11,467 bases of DNA from Prevotella sp. (GTDB taxonomy: Bacteria; Bacteroidota; Bacteroidia; Bacteroidales; Bacteroidaceae): NCBI GenBank assembly GCA_016291915.1, contig JAEEZP010000077.1, forward strand, positions 1 to 11,467, written 5' to 3'. This document shows positions 6,296-11,467 of the stretch, piece after piece. Both the position numbers and the translations under genes were made by a program. The notes under the pieces are model-generated. The model was not told where the DNA came from. It saw only the letters and a list, made by a program, of their open reading frames with translations, and did no database searches. Each line of letters starts with the position of its first letter. Position 1 is the stretch's first letter.

Positions 6296-8674
6296 ATGGA
6301 CAAATACGCAGAAATGTTAGCCGAATTCCCGTTCGACCTGTTGCACATCGCACAGTCGTTCGCCAACGACAACAAATCGCCGTTGATTGAGCCTGCCCAT
6401 TTGCTTCGCGCGCTGCTACATAAGAGCGCCGGACTGGTTAGTTTCATCGAAGACACACTCGATGAGGATTACTATTACCTGCTCGACTGGGCCGACATGC
6501 GCATGAAACAATGCGACAAGTCACCCTATGGAATGAAAGGTATTGAACTCTCTAAGGACTCTAAGAATGTAGTGAAAGAAGCAAAGGAGATTGCAGAAAA
6601 ACACGGACTGTCAGAGGTGACGCCTATCACATTGTTAGCCTCTCTCGTGACGCCGGGTATCGGCTTCAGCTACGAGCAGTTGAAGACACTGCCCCTGCAG
6701 GCTGACAAGATCATGGCCACACAGTCGGGTTCTGCTCCGAGGCCCTCTGCATCCGTATCTTCATCCGGTGGAAGCAGTGCCGCTGCAACCGGTGCTGCCA
6801 ATGACTTTTGTGTACCACTGCTGGATGAGATCGGTGACACTAACGTAATCGGCTTCGACAAAGAAGTGCTTTCCATCGTTGAGATCCTGGCCCGTAAAGA
6901 CCGTGCCAACCTGCTGATCGTGGGTGAGACAGGTGTCGGTAAGACCAGTCTGATCAACAGTATAGTCCAGCGTCTGCGTGACAAGAAAGTGCCGGCTTCC
7001 CTGGAGAGCATGCAACCCTATGAGCTCGATCTGATTGCCTTGAGTCAGGGTGTAAGCTACAAAGGCGAGATCGAAGACCGTTTCAAGAAGGTTTCTGAGG
7101 ACCTGCTTAACCAGACACAACCTATTCTCGTGATTGAGAACTTCCACCGCGTAGAGGATAAGCAGAGTGTGCTCAACGGCATCCTGCCGAACCTGAAGAA
7201 ACTCCTCTCCAAGAACCAGTTACAGGTAATCTGTACTGCCACCATCGACGGTTACACGAAAGACATTGAGAAGGATAAGGAGTTTACCGCTTTCTTCGAG
7301 AAGATTACCGTGGAGGAGCCTACAGAAGAGCAGGCTATCGAGATTATCAAGAGCAAGCGTGAGAGTTATGAAGAGTTCCACCATCTGCCTATCGAGGAAG
7401 AGGTACCTGCAGAGATTGTGCGTCTGGCCAAGCGTTACATGCCCGACCGCCGGTTGCCGTCATCTGCTCTTGACCTACTCGACCGTGCGATGTCATCTGT
7501 GAAGATCGCCAATGAGATGGCTGATCTGGCAGGTGAGGGCAAGGCTGAAGCCAAGATGGAGAAACTGGAGAAAGATGCCGTAAGAGATGTCGTTGCCAAG
7601 ATGACCGGTATCCCGATGGGTAACATCCAGTCTGAGGAGCGTGAGAAACTGGGGAATGCCGAGGCTATCCTCCACCAGCGTGTGGTGGGTCAGAACCATG
7701 CTATCAAGAGTATCCTTGATGCGATCTTCGAGAGCCGTTCCGGTCTGAACAAGAAAGGACAGCCTATGGGATCGTTCTTCTTCCTGGGTCCGACTGGTAC
7801 CGGTAAGACAGAGTTGGCTAAGTCATTGGCAAACTTCCTCTTCGACGATGAGACAGCCATGCTGCGCTTCGACATGTCGGAGTATAAAGAGGAGCACTCT
7901 GTGGCACTGCTCTATGGTGCGCCTCCGGGATATGTGGGTTATGAAGAAGGTGGATTGCTGGTTAACCAGATCCGTCAGCACCCCTACTCTGTCGTCCTCT
8001 TCGATGAGATTGAGAAAGCACACAAGTCGGTCTTCGACCTGTTCCTACAGATTCTCGACGAAGGTAAGCTGCATGATCGTCTCGGACGTGTCGGTGACTT
8101 CTCGAACTCACTGATTATCTTCACGTCAAATATCGGTAGTGACTATATCTTCAAGTCATTCGGAGAAGGCATCGTTCCTACACACGACAAGTTGCTCGAG
8201 GTGATGCAAGGCAGTTTCCGTCCGGAGTTCCTCGCCCGTCTGACAGAGATCGTGCCGTTCTCACCGATTACCGAAGAGATGATCGACCGTATCTTCGATA
8301 TCCATATCAAGAACCTGCTGAAGACGCTCAACGAGCAGAACATCAAGCTTGTGATCGACGAGTCGGCCCGCAAATATGTCACCAAGGTGGGCTTCAACGC
8401 ACACTACGGAGCACGTCCTATCCTCGGTATCATCCGTAAGGAGATCCGCCGCCCATTGTCAAAACTCATCATCGCCGGTGATGTGGCTGCAGGAGATACC
8501 ATCACGATGAAGTACGACGAGGAACAGAAACAGATCCAGTGGGATATCGACTCACCGGAAGGTGGTGAAGAACCGGCAAAAGAGGCTCCTGCACCCGCCC
8601 CGGAAACACCAGCGCCTGCTCCGGAAGCCCCTGCTGAGGTAGAGACAAAGGCAGAAGAGAAAACAGAAGAATAA
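6296..8674 (+). CDS. tssH: T6SS AAA+ ATPase TssH (ClpV-like), Bacteroidetes type
   Basis: TssH disassembles the contracted TssB/TssC sheath so that subunits can be reused. The 792-residue protein has a Clp N-domain (about 1-140), a Ser/Ala/Gly linker (144-168), AAA1 (about 185-400) and AAA2 (about 455-735). AAA1 has Walker A GETGVGKTS (210-218) and a pore loop around GVSYKGEIED. AAA2 is complete: Walker A GPTGTGKTE (498-506), pore loop GAPPGYVGYEEGG (541-553), Walker B VVLFDEIEKA, arginine finger in FRPEFLARL, and sensor-2 GARP (705-708). AAA1 appears catalytically degraded: its Walker B reads ILVIENFH in place of the DE pair, and the ClpB double-arginine position is Ala-Phe (332-333). The ClpB coiled-coil middle domain is nearly absent, only about 20-25 residues near 403-427. 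The C-terminus is a Pro/Ala/Glu-rich tail (about 759-792). tssB follows after 34 bases, supporting the TssH call over housekeeping ClpB or ClpC. Confidence 0.9.
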   Translation: MDKYAEMLAEFPFDLLHIAQSFANDNKSPLIEPAHLLRALLHKSAGLVSFIEDTLDEDYYYLLDWADMRMKQCDKSPYGMKGIELSKDSKNVVKEAKEIAEKHGLSEVTPITLLASLVTPGIGFSYEQLKTLPLQADKIMATQSGSAPRPSASVSSSGGSSAAATGAANDFCVPLLDEIGDTNVIGFDKEVLSIVEILARKDRANLLIVGETGVGKTSLINSIVQRLRDKKVPASLESMQPYELDLIALSQGVSYKGEIEDRFKKVSEDLLNQTQPILVIENFHRVEDKQSVLNGILPNLKKLLSKNQLQVICTATIDGYTKDIEKDKEFTAFFEKITVEEPTEEQAIEIIKSKRESYEEFHHLPIEEEVPAEIVRLAKRYMPDRRLPSSALDLLDRAMSSVKIANEMADLAGEGKAEAKMEKLEKDAVRDVVAKMTGIPMGNIQSEEREKLGNAEAILHQRVVGQNHAIKSILDAIFESRSGLNKKGQPMGSFFFLGPTGTGKTELAKSLANFLFDDETAMLRFDMSEYKEEHSVALLYGAPPGYVGYEEGGLLVNQIRQHPYSVVLFDEIEKAHKSVFDLFLQILDEGKLHDRLGRVGDFSNSLIIFTSNIGSDYIFKSFGEGIVPTHDKLLEVMQGSFRPEFLARLTEIVPFSPITEEMIDRIFDIHIKNLLKTLNEQNIKLVIDESARKYVTKVGFNAHYGARPILGIIRKEIRRPLSKLIIAGDVAAGDTITMKYDEEQKQIQWDIDSPEGGEEPAKEAPAPAPETPAPAPEAPAEVETKAEEKTEE

Positions 8675-8708
8675 TCTTTAATTATTAACAATAAATTTAA
8701 CCTTTATT

Positions 8709-9164
8709 ATGGCAAGAAAAACTGTTATTACAAAGGTACTCGACGCAGAGGCCCAGGATGGTATCATCGAGTTCCCACAAAACCGTGCATTGTATGCCGA
8801 TCAGTTTACTGACGAGGCACCGAACACTGACGAAGACCGCGAAGGTTTCAAGCCCAAGAGCATGAAAGATGTTTTCGAGCACTATCAGCCCAGCAAGAAG
8901 GGTGTCACCATGGAGACAGAAGAAGGTGGTGCTGTTTATGAGGACTTCGACTTCAAGCAGATCAAAGACTTTGAGGATGAGCAGCTGATCGCACAGAGTG
9001 AACTGCTGGGTTCCGCAAAGAATAAGATTGATGCTTACAACTCTGTTATCCGCCAGTTGGAGAAGAACAAGACACTGCGTAACACGCTGAAAGACGAGGC
9101 TGCACGCGGCAATCTGAAGAATGCCCTCAAGGCTCTGCTGGCAGAACTTGATGAAGCGGATTAA
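8709..9164 (+). CDS. tssB: T6SS contractile sheath small subunit TssB, Bacteroidetes type
   Basis: TssB pairs with TssC to form the cytoplasmic contractile sheath that drives the Hcp tube outwards. The 151-residue protein starts MARKTVITKVLDAEAQDGII and carries the short segment FKPKSMKDVFEHYQPSKKGV near 47-66. A charged helical C-terminal half (about 80-150), rich in Lys, Glu and Leu, follows. The sequence is far from proteobacterial TssB, as expected for T6SS subtype iii. The call rests on resemblance to Bacteroidetes TssB proteins and on position between tssH and tssC. The gene starts 34 bases after tssH behind an A/T-rich leader without a strong Shine-Dalgarno site, so co-transcription is likely. 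No signal peptide or membrane segment is present, consistent with a cytoplasmic location. Confidence 0.85.
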   Translation: MARKTVITKVLDAEAQDGIIEFPQNRALYADQFTDEAPNTDEDREGFKPKSMKDVFEHYQPSKKGVTMETEEGGAVYEDFDFKQIKDFEDEQLIAQSELLGSAKNKIDAYNSVIRQLEKNKTLRNTLKDEAARGNLKNALKALLAELDEAD

Positions 9165-9167
9165 ATG

Positions 9168-9195
9168 GTTTAGAGTTTAGAGTTTAGAGTTTAAG
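9168..9195. repeat. GTTTAGA tandem repeat, copy 1 (tssB-tssC linker)
   Basis: Three perfect 7-base units GTTTAGA (9168-9174, 9175-9181, 9182-9188) are followed by a variant GTTTAAG (9189-9195), starting only three bases after the tssB stop. The same unit in the same orientation recurs after tssC at 10659-10686. Confidence 0.85.
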
Positions 9196-9209
9196 GTTTT
9201 AAAGTCTCT

Positions 9210-9245
9210 AAGGACATTAAGGACTTTAAGGACCTTAAGGACCTT
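9210..9245. repeat. AAGGACNTT tandem repeat (four 9-base units)
   Basis: Four adjacent 9-base units read AAGGACATT, AAGGACTTT, AAGGACCTT and AAGGACCTT. Each unit ending CCTT is a palindrome except at its centre, so the array can fold in several ways. In addition TTAAAGTC (9199-9206) is an inverted repeat of GACTTTAA (9222-9229). With the GTTTAGA array it fills most of the 115-base tssB-tssC linker. Confidence 0.85.
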
Positions 9246-9279
9246 ATCAAAAAAACAATTAAAAAAACAAGAAATAAAT

Positions 9280-10656
9280 ATGGCAGCAGAAGAACTGAAA
9301 AAAGAAGCTCAAGGCGAAGGCATGCAACTTCGTGAGAAAATTGAGAACCCTTCAGCCTTATTACAGGAGAGTCTTGACGGACTGAATAAGTTCGGTGGAT
9401 TCCAGATGGTGAAAGGTCTTATCAAGGGTGTTGAGAATATGGACCCACGCCGCAAGGCTGTGAAGAACATCTTCCTTGGTGATGCAGCATACGCTGACAA
9501 TCGTAAGAAACTGAAGAATGAGCTGGAGCTTTGGGTAAACATCCTGGAGGCTGGCGGTACTGACCCGATGAGTATTATCGAGTCTTGCAAGGCTAAGCGT
9601 GACAAGGCAGAGAAGAACATGCAAGACAACCTCTTCAATGTCCATGAGGAAATCAAGAAGCTGGAGGTTACCTATCGTGCCCTCGATTCTTTCTTCGCAA
9701 ACGCCGGTCAGGGTAAGATGGATTGCCTGACACTGATGAACGTCAATAAGGATGAGCTCGAGTATCACGATTCAGAGGATACCATGGCTATCCGTGATGA
9801 GATGGAGAAGTACTACGACCGTCTGAGTCTGAAGAACAACTACAGTTTGCTGATCATCCCTGGTTATCTGGGTGACTCCAACACCATCCGTATGTGGGCC
9901 GACACCGCTTACCGCAATAAGGTAATGATGGTGACCGACTTCAAGGACAGTCAGAATTTCAGCATGTTGAAGGATGAGCTCGACGATGCTAACATGCAGG
10001 GACAGGATGCTAAGTTGGCAAATGTCATCATGACCTGTAACTACCTGCTCGGACGTAAGAAGTCAGAGTTGGCCAACGAGGATGATGACCTGTATGTACC
10101 CGCATCAGCAGCCTTGGCAGGACGTATGACCAATACCGACGAGATCGTTATCGCACAGGGTGCCGCCGGTAAGAAATACGGAACATTGAGCAATGTAAAG
10201 GGTGCACGTCTCGATCTGCGTAAGTCAGAGATTGCAGCACTCATCGATCAGGGTGTTATTCCTATGGTGGAGGAAGACGGTCGTACAATGGCCTTCTCTA
10301 ACCGCTCACTCTACAACGGTGCTACTCTCGGATTGCAGGAGTATCCTATCGTACGTGTGTTCGACTGGATTGGAAAGGTATTCCAAAACTTCTTCAACGA
10401 CGAGGCATTCATCAACTGGAACTCTGCCGTGAAAGCAGAACTGCAGCAGGCTGTTCATGACTTCCTGAGCGACTATAAGGGCCCGGGTAAGTTGATCGAG
10501 AACTACAACCTGAAAGGTATCAATCAGGATCCTAAGACCAAGGATATCAAGATTGAGGTGGAACTGAAACCATTCTTCGCAGCAAAGAACTTCTTCATCG
10601 AACTGACCGGACACAACGGCCAGGCTGGTGTTGAATGGGATCAGAATGTATCTTAA
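9280..10656 (+). CDS. tssC: T6SS contractile sheath large subunit TssC, Bacteroidetes type
   Basis: TssC is the major sheath subunit, which co-assembles with TssB around the Hcp tube and is the substrate that TssH remodels. The 458-residue protein fits the length of TssC. Its order also fits: a charged N-terminal helical arm (about 1-60, rich in Lys and Glu), a central body with YSLLIIPGYLGDSNTIRMWAD (about 188-208), and a C-terminal segment ending LKPFFAAKNFFIELTGHNGQ. That last stretch resembles the conserved C-terminal strand of Bacteroidetes TssC. There is no signal peptide or membrane segment. The gene stands 115 bases after tssB and 139 bases before tssD. Both linkers are longer than the tssH-tssB gap and carry tandem repeats. 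The start at 9280 is preferred because an A-rich leader precedes it and MAAEELKKEAQ is typical of the N-terminus. Sequence is divergent from proteobacterial TssC. Confidence 0.88.
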   Translation: MAAEELKKEAQGEGMQLREKIENPSALLQESLDGLNKFGGFQMVKGLIKGVENMDPRRKAVKNIFLGDAAYADNRKKLKNELELWVNILEAGGTDPMSIIESCKAKRDKAEKNMQDNLFNVHEEIKKLEVTYRALDSFFANAGQGKMDCLTLMNVNKDELEYHDSEDTMAIRDEMEKYYDRLSLKNNYSLLIIPGYLGDSNTIRMWADTAYRNKVMMVTDFKDSQNFSMLKDELDDANMQGQDAKLANVIMTCNYLLGRKKSELANEDDDLYVPASAALAGRMTNTDEIVIAQGAAGKKYGTLSNVKGARLDLRKSEIAALIDQGVIPMVEEDGRTMAFSNRSLYNGATLGLQEYPIVRVFDWIGKVFQNFFNDEAFINWNSAVKAELQQAVHDFLSDYKGPGKLIENYNLKGINQDPKTKDIKIEVELKPFFAAKNFFIELTGHNGQAGVEWDQNVS

Positions 10657-10658
10657 TA

Positions 10659-10686
10659 GTTTAAAGTTTAGAGTTTAGAGTTTAGG
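10659..10686. repeat. GTTTAGA tandem repeat, copy 2 (tssC-tssD linker)
   Basis: Four 7-base units read GTTTAAA, GTTTAGA, GTTTAGA and GTTTAGG, beginning two bases after the tssC stop. It matches the array after tssB in unit, orientation, copy number and distance from the upstream stop codon. Confidence 0.85.
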
Positions 10687-10716
10687 GGGACTGGTCTGCG
10701 AAACGGCCCCGTCCCC
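10686..10716 (+). other. GC-rich hairpin in the tssC-tssD linker
   Basis: GGGGAC (10686-10691) pairs with GTCCCC (10711-10716) across a 19-base loop, in an otherwise A/T-rich linker. No T run follows, so it is not an intrinsic terminator. It could protect or delimit the downstream hcp message, or pause polymerase. The function is unknown. Confidence 0.45.
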
Positions 10717-10795
10717 GTAACTTAACCTGAAGATTATTAACTGAAAAGAAATTCATTTTTTTATTTTACTTTTTTAATTAAACAATTAAACAATT

Positions 10796-11200
10796 ATGGC
10801 AACAAGAACCGTAACAATCAACGCTGATGGCATCGCCGAGCGTGAAGTAATGTATGTTCGTTATGAACTGAATCAGCAGACCGACGTTGAAGGTCAGCCC
10901 ACAGGTACCACACGTGGTGGTAAGATCTTTGTAAAGGTTAAGTCAAACGACGATGGCAACACCGAGTTGCTGGAGTGGATGTGCGACACCTATATGAGCA
11001 AGTCTGGCACAATCTCTTTCCCCAACCGTCAGGGTGGTGAGATGAAGCACCTCGATTTCAAGGAGGGCTACATGGTAGAGTATGCTGAGACCTATGACAA
11101 CAAGAATGAGACACAGCAGTACGAGGAGTTCACTATCTCTGCTAAGGAGATCTCTATCGGCAACGCTCGTCACAACAACCGTTGGACTATCGACAACTAA
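10796..11200 (+). CDS. tssD: T6SS tube protein TssD (Hcp), Bacteroidetes type
   Basis: Hcp forms hexameric rings that stack into the inner tube fired by the sheath and is the most abundantly secreted T6SS component. The 134-residue protein begins MATRTVTINADGIAEREVMY and is predicted mostly beta, with alternating hydrophobic stretches such as KIFVKVKS and GYMVEYAETYD, ending KEISIGNARHNNRWTIDN. Length and pattern match Bacteroidetes Hcp. There is no signal peptide, as expected for a T6SS substrate. It follows tssC after a 139-base linker carrying a GTTTAGA array and a GC-rich hairpin. It is followed 14 bases later by a strong intrinsic terminator, which would cap an hcp-rich 5' transcript and reduce downstream expression. 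I found no consensus promoter in the upstream linker, so it likely depends on the operon promoter or on one I cannot recognise. Confidence 0.88.
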   Translation: MATRTVTINADGIAEREVMYVRYELNQQTDVEGQPTGTTRGGKIFVKVKSNDDGNTELLEWMCDTYMSKSGTISFPNRQGGEMKHLDFKEGYMVEYAETYDNKNETQQYEEFTISAKEISIGNARHNNRWTIDN

Positions 11201-11214
11201 TCCTTGTCTAAATA

Positions 11215-11254
11215 CCTTGGGGCTTCCATCGCGGGAGCTCCAAGGCTCTCTTTT
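11215..11254 (+). terminator. Strong intrinsic terminator after tssD
   Basis: A 13-pair stem forms between CCTTGGGGCTTCC (11215-11227) and GGGAGCTCCAAGG (11233-11245), with two G-T wobbles and an ATCGC loop. CTCTCTTTT follows. It begins 14 bases after the tssD stop, and the next ORF starts 45 bases beyond it. This is the most stable hairpin I found in the window and probably separates high tssD expression from the following gene, with read-through or antitermination required to pass. Confidence 0.85.
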
Positions 11255-11258
11255 ATCT

Positions 11259-11287
11259 ATTACACCTTATCATTTATTACACCTTAT
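11259..11287. repeat. 12-base direct repeat before the last ORF
   Basis: ATTACACCTTAT occurs at 11259-11270 and again at 11276-11287, a 17-base period, between the tssD terminator and the ATG at 11300. It could be a paired operator site or a chance duplication. No TAnnTTTG box is seen beside it. Confidence 0.6.
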
Positions 11288-11299
11288 TATATATAGCGC

Positions 11300-11467
11300 A
11301 TGGGATTCCTTGACGACATTTCAAAAGCAGCTGATTCTCTCAAGAAAACATCAGATGGTGTAGAATCAGATATTGAGGATTTGTTAAATCTTTTTGGATC
11401 CAAGAAGAAAGCAGCTCACTCTGCTGAGTCGGCCATAAGAGATACTGTCAACTCAGCAGAGTCAGCC
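11300..11467 (+). CDS. Unrecognised protein, 3'-truncated by window edge
   Basis: An ATG at 11300 opens a frame that stays open to the last base, giving 56 visible residues. It starts MGFLDDISKAADSLKKTSDG and continues as an acidic helical stretch (VESDIEDLLNLFG), then a KKK cluster. After that comes an Ala/Ser-rich segment in which SAESA occurs twice, 12 residues apart (AHSAESA and VNSAESA). The composition suggests amphipathic helices, possibly with repeats continuing beyond the edge. No signal peptide or membrane segment is visible so far. It lies on the same strand 99 bases after tssD, beyond the terminator. I do not recognise a family. Position suggests a T6SS accessory protein, an Hcp-linked effector or a structural component, but this is inference from neighbourhood only. 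Confidence 0.6.
   Translation, partial: MGFLDDISKAADSLKKTSDGVESDIEDLLNLFGSKKKAAHSAESAIRDTVNSAESA

Noticed and set aside
9168..9245. CRISPR-like array in the tssB-tssC linker
   Set aside because: Units are 7 and 9 bases and directly abutting, with no unique spacers and no cas genes.
10686..10716. Intrinsic terminator between tssC and tssD
   Set aside because: No T run follows the hairpin, so the terminator call is not supported.
11082..11363. Plus-strand ORF overlapping the tssD 3' end
   Set aside because: It is out of frame with tssD, crosses the strong terminator, and conflicts with the better-supported ORF starting at 11300.

Overview
The window looks like a chromosomal segment of a Bacteroidales bacterium. 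A Prevotella-like member is my low-confidence guess. Three things support this: a type III glutamine synthetase; promoters of the Bacteroidetes form (TTG, 19 bases, TAnnTTTG) with A/T-rich leaders lacking strong Shine-Dalgarno sites; and type VI secretion proteins of the divergent Bacteroidetes class (T6SS subtype iii). No mobility genes, tRNAs, rRNAs or CRISPR arrays were seen.

Left half, housekeeping (1-5190). A 5'-truncated glutamine synthetase III gene (glnN type, +) converges with a two-gene minus-strand unit, folP (dihydropteroate synthase) followed by cdaA (membrane diadenylate cyclase). folP diverges from murF (+) across a compact intergenic region with a TAnnTTTG box on each strand. 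These boxes fix both start codons downstream of longer open frames.

Boundary (5191-5663). This 473-base non-coding stretch holds a probable murF terminator, a perfect 32-base palindrome, a near-ideal Bacteroidetes promoter (5469-5498) and a roughly 160-base leader. The leader carries small hairpins, one followed by eight T, and a possible 31-codon leader ORF.

Right half, T6SS (5664-11467). The first gene encodes a specialised NusG paralogue of the UpxY/LoaP type. It is followed on the same strand by tssH (ClpV-like sheath-recycling ATPase), tssB and tssC (contractile sheath), tssD (Hcp tube) and an unrecognised gene cut by the window edge. I found no further consensus promoter between these genes. 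The simplest model is therefore one long transcript started at 5469-5498 whose elongation may be controlled by the NusG paralogue. A strong intrinsic terminator follows tssD and would favour high Hcp output with limited read-through. Short tandem repeats (GTTTAGA) sit in the linkers on both sides of tssC.

The most interesting points are the apparent antitermination control of a T6SS operon, and a TssH whose first AAA+ domain keeps its Walker A motif but has lost the Walker B acidic pair and the arginine fingers.
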